Assembly (NCBI RefSeq): GCF_015624485.1
Contig: NZ_CP061378.1
Location: 3,534,001 to 3,598,000 of the forward strand
DNA from: Bradyrhizobium genosp. L
Lineage (GTDB): Bacteria; Pseudomonadota; Alphaproteobacteria; Rhizobiales; Xanthobacteraceae
Direction of reading: 5' to 3'
Length of the DNA stretch: 64,000 nucleotides
Both the position numbers and the translations under genes were made by a program. Positions 9,758 through 18,460 of this stretch are shown here, piece after piece (the first letter of the stretch is position 1; each line of letters begins with the position of its first letter). Below the pieces are notes generated by a model, which saw only the letters and a list, made by a program, of their open reading frames with translations, was not told where the DNA came from and did no database searches.

Positions 9758-11668
9758 TTACAGCGCGCCGGTGGCGCTCGAGCATCCGGTGCTGGCGGTG
9801 CCTGCCGCCGTGATCTTCGTGCTCAGGAAGCCGAGATACTTGGTCCTGATGGCACTCGCATAGGTGCTCGGTACCGGATTGAAGCCGGCGTTCTGCATCA
9901 CAGTCGTGGGCCGGGTGTCGGTGGCGCTGTACAGCCAGGTCAGGAAGTTGACGATGCTGGTGACGCGGTTGGCGTCCGGTGCGACGCCCGCCGTAGTGCT
10001 GTAGCAGCTATAGAGGTCGAGGAAGGTCGTGCCGCTGAGCGGATAGGCTCCCGACACGTTGGTGAGCGGCAGCACCGCTTGACCGAACAGCGTCACGCCG
10101 CCCTGTGTGGTCGTGGCGGTGAAGGTGTTGTTGTAGATGTTGTAGTCGGCCCAGGTCCAGGTCGACGTAGCGGTCTGGAGCCTATTATCGCTCCAGGCGT
10201 TGAGCGCAGCGCCCGGGGTCGGGGCGATGAACGTCAGCGTGCCAGTGGTGTCGTTCGGCACCGTGGTGCCGGCGATGCGGAGCTGTTCGTTCTGCAGGGC
10301 TGCCGACAGCGGCGCGGTCACGCCGGCAACGGTGGTGGTGTAGGGATAGGTGAAGTCGGCGCTGACGTAGCCGACCCGGCCGCCCTTGGTCGAGTCATTC
10401 GAGCTGACCGCTGATGCGACGGCGCCGCTTCCGTTGCCACCGATCCAGGTCGCCGTGATGGTCGAGCCGTTGGTGCGGAAGGTGTTGACGTTGCTGATCA
10501 GGTTGCTGAAGCTGGTGCTCGGCAGATTGGTGGCACCGAAGATCGACTTGTACTTGTTGCTGTCGTTGGGATCGAGCAACGGGCAGACGTTGTGCAGATA
10601 GTTGGTCAGGATGAAGCTGGTGCCGCTGCCGTCCGAGCGATACGCCACCACGATAGCCTTGGACGTGGATGCGTAGGCCTGCGATCCGGAGCCGGAGGTC
10701 AGCGTGTTCGCGTCGCTGAAGGCGCCGAGTGTCGCCGTGCCACCGCTGGTCAAATAGGGGACCTTGTTGGCGGTGGTGTCATCCCAATCGGTCACCAGGC
10801 CGGAGAAGATCGCGCAGAGCTGGCCCGCGGTGAGCTGAATGGCGGCGCCCTGGTTGCTCTGGGTGCCGGGCAGCGTACCCGTGCCGGTGACGGCCGAGTG
10901 GAGCTGGTTGAGACCGCCGGTGTTGACGGCGATCGCGACGTTGACCTCGAACGCCGGGATCTGGATGACCGGGCCGAAGGCGGTCGGGTTGTAGCTGACC
11001 GCCGACGTGGTGGCAGCGACCGTGATCGACGCCAGCGCGGCATAGGTGGTCGTCGGCGAGCCCGGGACCATCCAGCCTTGCGTCGGGGTGAGGCCGAGCG
11101 AGACCGTCGTCAGTGTGGTGGCTCCGGCGGCGATCGCCAGCGGCGAGTCCGAGAGGCCGGCATCGACGCGCGGATACGGGTAGCTGCCGAACACCGTCGA
11201 GGGCGAACCGGTGTTGGCGAGGTCGATCAGCGACGGCTGCAGCGCGGGCAGGAACGAGTTGGTGGTCGTGGTGCCCGACGCGGGCGGAGTGATCGTGCCG
11301 CCGTACCACTGCTGCGGATTGTTGGCGATGTAGCCGCGGACGCCGTTGCCGGAGCCGACGCCGGAGTACAGGCCGTTCACCTGGGTGGTCGTGATGGTGT
11401 TGCACGCGGTCGTGATCCAGCCCGGTCCGGTGGTGGCGCCGATCTGGAAGCCGTCGCTGTAGGCAGTGCCCGCACCGACGTTACCGTGCGAGTAGCAGTC
11501 GAACAGCTGGCGGAACGCTTCCGAGGCGAGGGTGCTGCCGCCGAAGTAGATCGGACGGGTGGCCGCGGAGGCGCCGGCCTGCGCCGGCAGGGTACCGCCC
11601 GCCGAGGCGAGCAGCGCGAGCACCGAAGCGGTGCCGAACAGATATTTGGACGAAGATTGCAGTTTCAT
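9758..11668 (-). CDS. Secreted PstS-like substrate-binding protein, paralogue 2
   Basis: This 636-residue exported protein is paralogous to the neighbour at 7236-9203. Shared blocks include FGGSTLASEAFRQLFDCY at the mature N-terminus, YIANNPQQWYGG, SYPYPRVDAGLSDSPLA, QLCAIFSGLVTDWDD and YRSDGSGTSFILTNYL, the last being like the PstS ligand loop. A signal peptide runs from MKLQSSSKYL to about PAQAGA. The sequence is unusually rich in Ser and Thr. I chose the ATG at 11668 because AGG lies 9 bases upstream; ATGs at 11677 and 11695 are alternatives. It has its own terminator and a long 5' region with the shared motif, so the two paralogues look separately transcribed. Function is not established; it could be a phosphate-binding exoprotein, another ligand-binder or an adhesin. 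Confidence 0.8.
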   Translation of the reverse strand: MKLQSSSKYLFGTASVLALLASAGGTLPAQAGASAATRPIYFGGSTLASEAFRQLFDCYSHGNVGAGTAYSDGFQIGATTGPGWITTACNTITTTQVNGLYSGVGSGNGVRGYIANNPQQWYGGTITPPASGTTTTNSFLPALQPSLIDLANTGSPSTVFGSYPYPRVDAGLSDSPLAIAAGATTLTTVSLGLTPTQGWMVPGSPTTTYAALASITVAATTSAVSYNPTAFGPVIQIPAFEVNVAIAVNTGGLNQLHSAVTGTGTLPGTQSNQGAAIQLTAGQLCAIFSGLVTDWDDTTANKVPYLTSGGTATLGAFSDANTLTSGSGSQAYASTSKAIVVAYRSDGSGTSFILTNYLHNVCPLLDPNDSNKYKSIFGATNLPSTSFSNLISNVNTFRTNGSTITATWIGGNGSGAVASAVSSNDSTKGGRVGYVSADFTYPYTTTVAGVTAPLSAALQNEQLRIAGTTVPNDTTGTLTFIAPTPGAALNAWSDNRLQTATSTWTWADYNIYNNTFTATTTQGGVTLFGQAVLPLTNVSGAYPLSGTTFLDLYSCYSTTAGVAPDANRVTSIVNFLTWLYSATDTRPTTVMQNAGFNPVPSTYASAIRTKYLGFLSTKITAAGTASTGCSSATGAL

Positions 11669-12040
11669 CTCACTCATCCTGTGTGGGTTGGTCACCGGAC
11701 GTGCGTTGTCATCCCGTCGTTACGAGACTGCAAAGTAATCTTCAGATTAGTTGAAGTTATTTTGCCAGACTCTTCATGAATCCTTGTTCGATTCCAAGAA
11801 GAAGACAAATATCTCGCATATCGACGTCATGTCGTTGCCGCCGGTGATGGTCTTCACACCTGATAGACAACTCGACCTTTGGCTAAACGCAGAGATTATT
11901 TTCAGCGGTCATCCGAAATAGTACTTGGCAATACGACGCGAGATGATCTATGGACTGCAGGTCTATCGACGTCTCGCTCAACGAGCGATCTGAGATAGAT
12001 ACAATCTGCGCGCGATCTTCTGCCAAGCGGGGCCTCCCAC
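11669..12040. other. Divergent intergenic region between PstS-like paralogue 2 and the GT41 gene
   Basis: The 372-bp gap is AT-richer than the flanks and should hold promoters in both directions. It contains copy 2 of the shared motif. No small gene was recognised. Confidence 0.6.
11854..11870 (-). promoter_or_regulatory. Shared upstream motif, copy 2
   Basis: On the minus strand this reads TTGTCTATCAGGTGTGA, 186 bases upstream of the chosen start. It matches copy 1 at 15 of 17 positions at a similar distance (about 199 bases) from its gene. Confidence 0.45.
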
Positions 12041-14254
12041 ATGGAAGACAATTCGAGCGGGCGACTTGCGATTCGCGTGGAGCATAGCGGCCATGCAATT
12101 CTGGCGCGGCCAACGCCGCAACCATTCGCAATTGGACGCGAAGAGCTTCCATCGTCGAACCTGAGGCGGGCGCAGGACCTGCATCAGCAGGGTGTCGCGC
12201 ATGCGCGGCAGGATCGCTGGCGCCCGGCACTGCGCGCATTCAATGAGGCGGTGCGGCTGGCGCCCGAGCAAGCCGGCTTCAACTACTGCAAGGGCGTGGC
12301 GCTGTGCCGGTTCGACCGCTTCGACGATGCGCGCGAGGCGTTCATGGCGGAACTCAGGGTGACGCCGACCCATGCGCCGGCGCTCGCCGAGATCGGCACC
12401 TGCCTGGCACGCACCGGGCGCACGCGTGACGGCATCCCCTATCTCCAGGAAGGCCTGCGGCTGATGCCCAACATGCCGCTGGCCCGGCACAGCCTCGGCA
12501 TTGCATTGCTCACCGAGAACCGGCGCAGCGAGGCGATCGAGGCGCTCGACAAATTGATCGCGCTCGATGCCGCCTATGTGGAGGCCTACCGCACCCGCGG
12601 CCTGGCCTATGTGATGGACGGCAAGTTCGACCTGGCGGTCGACGACCTCCGTGCCGCCTCCACCCTCGACAGCCAGAACTACAAGGCGATCCTCGAGCTC
12701 GGCATGAATTTCGGCGCGGCCGCGCGCGAGCAGCAGGCGGCGCGGCTGTTCGAGCTCGCCGCCGACAGCGCACCCGGCGTCGCCCTGCCGCAATATCTCT
12801 ACGGCCACTTCCTGATCAATCACCGCCAGTTCGAGCGCGGGCTCGGCTATGTCGACCGTGCGCTCGCCATCGATCCGCTGCGCGCCGAACATCACGTGGC
12901 GCGGGGCTTCGGGGTGCTCGGGCAGGGGCGCGTCGAGGATGCCGTCGCCGCCTATCGGCGCGCCGGCGAGCTCGATCCTGCAAACGCCGCGATCGCCGGG
13001 ACGCTGCTGTTCGCGCTCCAGCACAAGCCCGGCGTCACCCGCGAGGAGCTGTTGCGCGAGCACAGGCGCTGGGCGACGCTCTATCGTCCCGACGCGCCGA
13101 TGGATCGGCTGGCCTTTCCGAACCTGCCGGATCCGACACGCAGGCCGCGGCTTGGCCTGGTGTCGGCCGACCTGCATCGCCACGCGGTGTCGTTCCTGGT
13201 GCTGCGTGCGTTCGAAGCGCTTGCTCCGCTTGGGTATGAGATCTGCTGCTACAAGACCGACAGCAAGCGGCTCGATGACGATTTCAGCGAACGCTACAAG
13301 GAAATTTCGCTCTCCTGGCGCGACGTGTCCGGAATGGACGATCTGGCGCTGGGGCGGCAGATCCGCGACGATCGCATCGATGTGCTGTTCGATCTCTCGG
13401 GCCACACCGCGGGCGGCCGGCTCTCTTTGTTTGCCGCGCGCACGGCGCCGATCCAGCTCGGCTGGGCCGGCTATGTCGGCACCGTCGGGCTCGACACCTA
13501 TGACGGCCTGATCGCCGACCCCGTGGAGATCCCACCGGAGCACGATGCGACCTATGTCGAGCGGCCGATCCGCTTGCCGGATTGCTACGTCTGTTATCAG
13601 CCGCCCGAGAAGGCCCCCGAGGTGCCGCCGCTGCCGAGCTTGAATGGCGGCCGCTTCACCTTCGGCTGCTTCAACCGCCCCGCCAAGCTCAACGGCGAAG
13701 TCGGCAAGGCCTGGGCTCGCATTCTCGCGCAGGTCCCGAATTCGCGCATTCTGATGGTCTATGGCGGTCTCGGCGAGGCAAGCACGCGCGAGGCGATCTA
13801 TCGCGTGCTCGGCGAGGGCGGCGTGCCGGCCGAGCGCGTCGAACTGGTGGGTGAAGCCGAGCAGCCGAAGCTGCTTCAGGCCTATGGCGAGGTCGACATT
13901 GCGCTGGATCCATTTCCCTATTCGGCGGGCGTGACCACGCTCGAGGCGATGTGGATGGGCGTCCCGACCGTGACCTTCGTCGGCGACACCTTCGCCGGCC
14001 GTCACTCGGCGGCCCATCTGACGGCTGCCGGGTTGGGCGGCTTCTGCACGCACAGCATCGACGATTATGTCGCGATGGCCGTCGGCTGGACGCATCGCCG
14101 CGAGGAGCTCGCTGAGCTGCGCGGCGGCCTGCGCGATCGCATCGCTGCCTCGCCGCTGTGCGATCCGCCGCGCTTCGCCGATAATTTGTCGCGCGAATTG
14201 ATGCGGCTGTGGACCGAATGGTGCGCGGCGCGCACCGCGCGCGACGCGGCGTAG
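12041..14254 (+). CDS. TPR-containing GT41 (SPINDLY/OGT-like) glycosyltransferase
   Basis: This 737-residue cytoplasmic protein probably transfers a sugar from a nucleotide sugar onto protein Ser/Thr or Asn. Residues about 45-345 are tandem TPRs. The C-terminal catalytic part shows GT41 landmarks: RLGLVSADLHRHAVSFL near 370, FDLSGHTAGGRLSLFAARTAP and QLGWAGYVGTVGLDTYD at about 450-490, FGCFNRPAKLN near 541, and the nucleotide-sugar-binding DPFPYSAGVTTLEAMWMG near 623. It is followed after about 60 bases by a second TPR glycosyltransferase-like gene in the same direction. GT41 enzymes can glycosylate secreted adhesins (HMW1C on HMW1), so the neighbouring exoprotein and Ser/Thr-rich PstS-like proteins are candidate acceptors; that link is inference. 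Confidence 0.88.
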   Translation: MEDNSSGRLAIRVEHSGHAILARPTPQPFAIGREELPSSNLRRAQDLHQQGVAHARQDRWRPALRAFNEAVRLAPEQAGFNYCKGVALCRFDRFDDAREAFMAELRVTPTHAPALAEIGTCLARTGRTRDGIPYLQEGLRLMPNMPLARHSLGIALLTENRRSEAIEALDKLIALDAAYVEAYRTRGLAYVMDGKFDLAVDDLRAASTLDSQNYKAILELGMNFGAAAREQQAARLFELAADSAPGVALPQYLYGHFLINHRQFERGLGYVDRALAIDPLRAEHHVARGFGVLGQGRVEDAVAAYRRAGELDPANAAIAGTLLFALQHKPGVTREELLREHRRWATLYRPDAPMDRLAFPNLPDPTRRPRLGLVSADLHRHAVSFLVLRAFEALAPLGYEICCYKTDSKRLDDDFSERYKEISLSWRDVSGMDDLALGRQIRDDRIDVLFDLSGHTAGGRLSLFAARTAPIQLGWAGYVGTVGLDTYDGLIADPVEIPPEHDATYVERPIRLPDCYVCYQPPEKAPEVPPLPSLNGGRFTFGCFNRPAKLNGEVGKAWARILAQVPNSRILMVYGGLGEASTREAIYRVLGEGGVPAERVELVGEAEQPKLLQAYGEVDIALDPFPYSAGVTTLEAMWMGVPTVTFVGDTFAGRHSAAHLTAAGLGGFCTHSIDDYVAMAVGWTHRREELAELRGGLRDRIAASPLCDPPRFADNLSRELMRLWTEWCAARTARDAA

Positions 14255-14316
14255 ACGAGATCAGCGCCGCGACGGCCGAAGCAGGCGTGGACAAGCCAGG
14301 GGCAAGGACCGCATCG

Positions 14317-16770
14317 ATGTCGAAAGCAGCGATCAGCGAGGCGCAGGCGGTGCGCGCCGGCCTGTCCATGTTGAACCAGGCTCCGTCGGAACGGCGCGTG
14401 GAGTTCGTCCAGACCATCGTCAACCGTGCGCTGGCGCTGCTGCGCGAAGGCCAGCTCGACAGCGCCGAGGTGTTGCTCGAAACCATGGAAGGCGAGCCTT
14501 TGGTGCGGCAGCGTGTGCTGCACCTTCGCGGCTTGATCGCCCTGCACCGCGACGAGGACGAGCGGGCGCTGGACCTGCTCGAGGAGGCGATCCAGCTCGA
14601 TCCTTCGGACGGTGAGGCGCACGCCAATCTTGGCGTCCTCCTGCTCAAGGCGCGCCAGCATCCGCAGGCGCTGGCTGCCTATGCGGCCGCCCTGACGCTG
14701 CAGCCGGACAATGCGACGGCGCAGCTCGGGATGGCCCGCGCGCTGACGGCAGTGGATCTGACCGATTTCGCCGATGACGCATTCCGCGACCTGCGGGCAA
14801 GCGCGCCCGACGACATCAGGTCGGTGGTCGATTTCGCCACCTTGCTGAACGACATGGACCGCAACGACGAGGCCCTGGCGCTGTTGCGCGATGTCCTTGC
14901 ACGGCATCCGGAACATGCGAACCTGCACACGATGCTGGCGATCTGCCTGTTCACGCGCGGCGACTGGCTGGCGGCCTGGGAAGAATTCGAATGGCGGCTG
15001 AAGGAGCCGCAGGTCAGCAAGCATCTGCTGCCGACCGATCGTCCGCAGTGGAAGGGCGAAGATCTCGCCGACAAGACGATCCTGCTGCAATTCGAGCAGG
15101 GTTTCGGCGATACCCTGCAATTCGTGCGCTACGCGCCGATGGTCAAGGCGCGCGGTGGTCGCGTGATCCTGCGCGCGCCGGCGTCATTGTTGTCGTTGCT
15201 GCGGACCGTCGCCGGCATCGACGCGGTGTTCGATGCAAAGGACGAGACGCCGGCATTCGACGTGCATGCGCCGCTGATGTCGCTTCCGCTGATCTTCGGA
15301 ACGCAAAGCGAGACGGTTCCCGCCGCGGCTCCCTATGTCACTCCGGATCCGGCGCGCGTCGATCGATGGCGCGAGCGCCTGGGCGTCCACGCCGGGGCGT
15401 CCGTCGGCCTCGTCTGGCAAGGCAATCCGTCACACGCCTACGACTGGCGCCGCTCGCTTCCGCTTGATCGGCTGCGGCCTTTGCTCGATTGCCCGGGCGC
15501 GCGCTTCGTCAGCTTGCAAGTCGGCGCCGGACAGAATCAGGTGACGGAATTCGACGATGGCATCCTCAATGTCGGGCCGGAGATCGACACCGCGACCTTC
15601 GCCGATGCCGCGGCGATCATCGCCAACCTCGATCTCGTGATCACCATCGACAGCGCGATCGCGCACCTGGCCGGCGCGATGGGCAAGCCGGTCTGGATCC
15701 TGCTCGCCAGGGGCAACGATTGGCGCTGGCTCAAGGGCCGCGACGACACCCCCTGGTATCCGCAGGCACGGCTATTCCGGCAACGCAATCCGGGCGACTG
15801 GTCCGAAGTGATCCGGCAGCTTTGCTCGGCGCTGTGGTCGTTCGTCAGCGCCGCTGCGTCGCCGGAGCAGGAGAAGAAGGCCGCCGATCCTGTGCTCGCC
15901 GCGGCAACGGCAATGGCGACGCCGCGGTCCGTCGTGGAACCGGTGCTCTGCGACGCGCTATTCGTCGAGGCTTGCCGTCATCACAGAGCAGGCAATCTCG
16001 ATCGCGCGCGGAAGATGTTCGAGCAGATTCTCGTGTTCGATCCCCGACACGTCAACACGCTGTGCAATCTCGGCGCGCTCGAGCTCGACACAGGCCATGG
16101 CGCGCGCGCGCTCCAACGGCTGCGGATCGCCGTGGAACTGGCGCCCGACCTGGTCCCGGTGCGGATCGGGCTTGCCGAGGCATTGATGGACGCCGGACGA
16201 ACCGAACAGGCGCTCGCTCAGTACGCCAAGGCGATCGAACTCGCACCGCAGAATACCGGCGTGCATGTGGCCTACGCGACGGCGTTGCGAAAGCTCGGCG
16301 TCAACGGGCCGACAGGCATGCATGCCGACATGGTGAGGCGTCTGATCCATCAACATTACCGCAAGGCACTCGAACTCGCGCCCCGCGACGACGCGGCGCA
16401 TGCCCAGTATGCACTTGCGCTGTGCGCGTTCGGCGATCTCGACGACGCCATGAACCACTTCATGGTGGCGACCAAGATCAATCAGCAGCAATCGTCGGAA
16501 TTCTACGAAGCGCTCGGCCGCGCTTGTGCGACGCGCGGCAACGCGCAGGGCGCGGAGATCAGCCTGAAGCACGCCGTTTCGCTCGATCCGCAGCGCGCGA
16601 CCGCGCATTGCGCGCTCGGCGATCTCTATCTCTCGGTCGAGCGTCCCGACGATGCGGAAACCAGTTTTCGCAAGGCGCTGACCATCGACGCAGAAAGTGC
16701 GGCAGCTCGGCAGGGAATCGAACGTGCGCAAACCTCGCTGCGAACCATGGCCGTCAGCGGAATGGCGTGA
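14317..16770 (+). CDS. TPR protein with central GT9-like glycosyltransferase domain
   Basis: This 817-residue protein has an N-terminal TPR block (about 25-230), a central domain resembling ADP-heptose/GT9-type glycosyltransferases, and a second TPR block (about 535-810). Central-domain landmarks are FEQGFGDTLQFVRYAPMV near 260, GLVWQGNPSHAYDWRRS near 365, and TIDSAIAHLAGAMGKPVWIL near 444. The start at 14317 is chosen because AAGGA lies 8 bases upstream; the frame extends to 14209, overlapping the GT41 gene. It is probably co-transcribed with the GT41 gene and may act with it in protein or surface glycosylation. Tandem TPR-GT pairs of this kind are common in rhizobial secretion and flagellar loci. 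The donor and acceptor are unknown. Confidence 0.82.
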   Translation: MSKAAISEAQAVRAGLSMLNQAPSERRVEFVQTIVNRALALLREGQLDSAEVLLETMEGEPLVRQRVLHLRGLIALHRDEDERALDLLEEAIQLDPSDGEAHANLGVLLLKARQHPQALAAYAAALTLQPDNATAQLGMARALTAVDLTDFADDAFRDLRASAPDDIRSVVDFATLLNDMDRNDEALALLRDVLARHPEHANLHTMLAICLFTRGDWLAAWEEFEWRLKEPQVSKHLLPTDRPQWKGEDLADKTILLQFEQGFGDTLQFVRYAPMVKARGGRVILRAPASLLSLLRTVAGIDAVFDAKDETPAFDVHAPLMSLPLIFGTQSETVPAAAPYVTPDPARVDRWRERLGVHAGASVGLVWQGNPSHAYDWRRSLPLDRLRPLLDCPGARFVSLQVGAGQNQVTEFDDGILNVGPEIDTATFADAAAIIANLDLVITIDSAIAHLAGAMGKPVWILLARGNDWRWLKGRDDTPWYPQARLFRQRNPGDWSEVIRQLCSALWSFVSAAASPEQEKKAADPVLAAATAMATPRSVVEPVLCDALFVEACRHHRAGNLDRARKMFEQILVFDPRHVNTLCNLGALELDTGHGARALQRLRIAVELAPDLVPVRIGLAEALMDAGRTEQALAQYAKAIELAPQNTGVHVAYATALRKLGVNGPTGMHADMVRRLIHQHYRKALELAPRDDAAHAQYALALCAFGDLDDAMNHFMVATKINQQQSSEFYEALGRACATRGNAQGAEISLKHAVSLDPQRATAHCALGDLYLSVERPDDAETSFRKALTIDAESAAARQGIERAQTSLRTMAVSGMA

Positions 16771-17045
16771 CATGCGTGGCGTCGCGAGCGATCGCAGTCA
16801 TGCTCGCGCAGAACGTTGCGCTGACGACGGAACTCGCCGGGCTGCGATCGTCGCGACGATCAGCGCAGTGTCATCACCGCTCGCCAAGTGCAGCAGAAAT
16901 CAAATGTGTGTCATCGGTTGGTGCGAGGTGTGTCCCGAAGTAAGCACGCGTTGTGGTTTCATTGCTGTGTCATTAACAGCAGCTAGAAACGCCGCGACCG
17001 GATGGAAGCGTTTCAGATGCTGCGGTTGGGGATGGGGTCCCTGCA
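16771..17045. other. Upstream region of the ECF sigma gene
   Basis: Non-coding 275 bases with three GTGTCAT elements (16868, 16908, 16967), spaced 40 and 59 bases apart, and a segment GCGAGGTGTGTC near 16922 that shares AGGTGTG with the motif upstream of the PstS-like genes. No gene is seen. Confidence 0.4.
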
Positions 17046-17678
17046 ATGAGCGACACCACTCGAGCGGCGTTGCTCACGCTCCTCGTCGCAAGCTACGACG
17101 ATCTCAAACAACGTTTGACGCGGCGGACCGGATCCGCCGATCTCGCCAACGAAGCCCTGCAGGATACCTTTCTGCGCTTGAGCAATGCGGATGGCATCGG
17201 ACCGGTTCGCGATCTCCAGGCATATCTGTTCCGCGTCGCGATGAGCGCGATCAGCAACCGCCGCGTCGCAGAGCGGCGTCGTCGCACGGTGCGCGAGCCG
17301 GATCCGCTGTTCGATTTTCCGGACGAGACGCCCGGCCCGGACAGGATCATCGAGGCGCGATCGGAGATCGACGCGCTCAAGCGTTCGATCCAGGAATTGC
17401 CGACCCGTCGCCGGGAGATCTTCATGGCGATATGCGTTGACGAGGCGCCACTCAGAAACGTCGCGGAGCGCTTCGGCGTCAGCGTGCGCACGGTGCAGGT
17501 CGAGCTCAAGCAGGCGCTGGCGCATTGTGCGGTCTATCTCGATCGCAATGGGCGGATGTCCGGAGTTGCATTCCGCCGCAGAAGCCCGTTCGGCCAGCGC
17601 GATCTCGCAACGCGCGTTCGGTCGGGCGACGAGGATACGGTGCTGGCGCATCGAGTGCCGTTGAGCGACGGCAGGTGA
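17046..17678 (+). CDS. ECF sigma factor, FecI-like
   Basis: This 210-residue RNA polymerase sigma factor has a region 2 at about residues 10-75 (ASYDDLKQRLTRRTG, DLANEALQDTFLRL, DLQAYLFRVAMSAISNR). Region 4 is at about 118-170 (LPTRRREIFMAICVDEAPLRNVAERFGVSVRTVQVELKQAL). The DLQAYLFRVA and RRREIF patterns are those of the FecI (iron-starvation-type) group. Unusually, no FecR-type anti-sigma factor or TonB receptor gene lies beside it in the window. The C-terminal 40 residues after region 4 are basic and without recognised domain. It sits between the glycosylation genes and the type II secretion genes, making it a plausible local regulator; the P. aeruginosa hxc cluster is controlled by a sigma of this group (VreI). 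Confidence 0.85.
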   Translation: MSDTTRAALLTLLVASYDDLKQRLTRRTGSADLANEALQDTFLRLSNADGIGPVRDLQAYLFRVAMSAISNRRVAERRRRTVREPDPLFDFPDETPGPDRIIEARSEIDALKRSIQELPTRRREIFMAICVDEAPLRNVAERFGVSVRTVQVELKQALAHCAVYLDRNGRMSGVAFRRRSPFGQRDLATRVRSGDEDTVLAHRVPLSDGR

Positions 17679-17771
17679 GATGCGATGGAAGCGTACGCAC
17701 ACACCGCCGGAACTGTCGAGACGACCCGGCCGCGCCGCGCGCGCGAGCGGCGCCGCGTGCATCAGGCGCGT

Positions 17772-18371
17772 TCAGTACCAGGCCGTCTGCAGTCGCACGA
17801 CGTAGTCGACCAGCCAGAGGGCCGGACACAGGAAGGCGCCGAACGGCAGCCTCGTCGTCCGCTCGACGGAATGGTCGCGCAGCCGGGCGAGCAGCACGGC
17901 GACCAGGGCCGCGCAACTGGCCAATCCGAAACACAAGGGAACAGCGTCGAGCGGGAGCCAGGCACCGATCGCGGCTGCGAGCTTGACGTCGCCGAGACCG
18001 ATTCCTTCGCGCTGTCGCAGCCATTGGTAAATCCAGCGCAGCAGCCAGAGCCCTGCACCGACCAGGATGGAACCAGTCAATGCGGTGACGAACGCGCTCC
18101 AGCGATCGAACGGGTCGAGCACCGTCGCCGCAATCAGTCCGGCGAGCACGGCGCCTCCGGTGACGGCGTCCGGAAGCAAATAGTGGCGCGCATCGATATC
18201 GGCGCCCGCAACCATCAATGTGCCGAGAACGGTCGAGGCCAGGGCCTGCGGCCATGGCAACGTCGCCGCGCACAGCAGCGCGATGGTCGCAAACCCGCAA
18301 GCCAGCACGATGCGGTTGGGAAACAGCGTGTCCGGCATTGCATCGTCATCGGCGGGTCCGTCGATCGTCAT
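17772..18371 (-). CDS. gspO: Prepilin peptidase, A24 family
   Basis: This 199-residue integral membrane aspartyl protease is predicted to cleave the leader of type IV pilin-like proteins, here most likely the pseudopilins GspH-K encoded next door. Both A24 active-site motifs are present: ADIDARHYLLPD (Asp about 58-60) and GLGDVKLAAAIG (Asp 128). It has about six hydrophobic segments. It lacks the N-terminal cytoplasmic methylase domain with CXXC pairs found in full-length PilD/GspO, so it may cleave without N-methylating. It is transcribed divergently from gspE, 68 to 89 bases away, a gap that should contain both promoters. The gene name reflects context rather than proven equivalence. Confidence 0.85.
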   Translation of the reverse strand: MTIDGPADDDAMPDTLFPNRIVLACGFATIALLCAATLPWPQALASTVLGTLMVAGADIDARHYLLPDAVTGGAVLAGLIAATVLDPFDRWSAFVTALTGSILVGAGLWLLRWIYQWLRQREGIGLGDVKLAAAIGAWLPLDAVPLCFGLASCAALVAVLLARLRDHSVERTTRLPFGAFLCPALWLVDYVVRLQTAWY

Positions 18372-18460
18372 TCTCGTCTCATATCACTTCGCGCTGTGGG
18401 CGGGCCATCGATGCCGCCCGTGTCGAGCGGGACTCTGCCATGGTAGCGCGGGAAAGCAAT

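Noticed and set aside
7236..11668. A phosphate ABC transporter (pst) operon
   Set aside because: Both PstS-like proteins are about twice normal length, each with its own terminator, and no pstC, pstA, pstB or phoU is present.
11978..14095. Long minus-strand frame (about 705 residues) antisense to the GT41 gene
   Set aside because: Shadow frame: low-complexity HRR/GAE/RRA composition and no recognisable domain, while the plus-strand frame has clear TPR and GT41 motifs.
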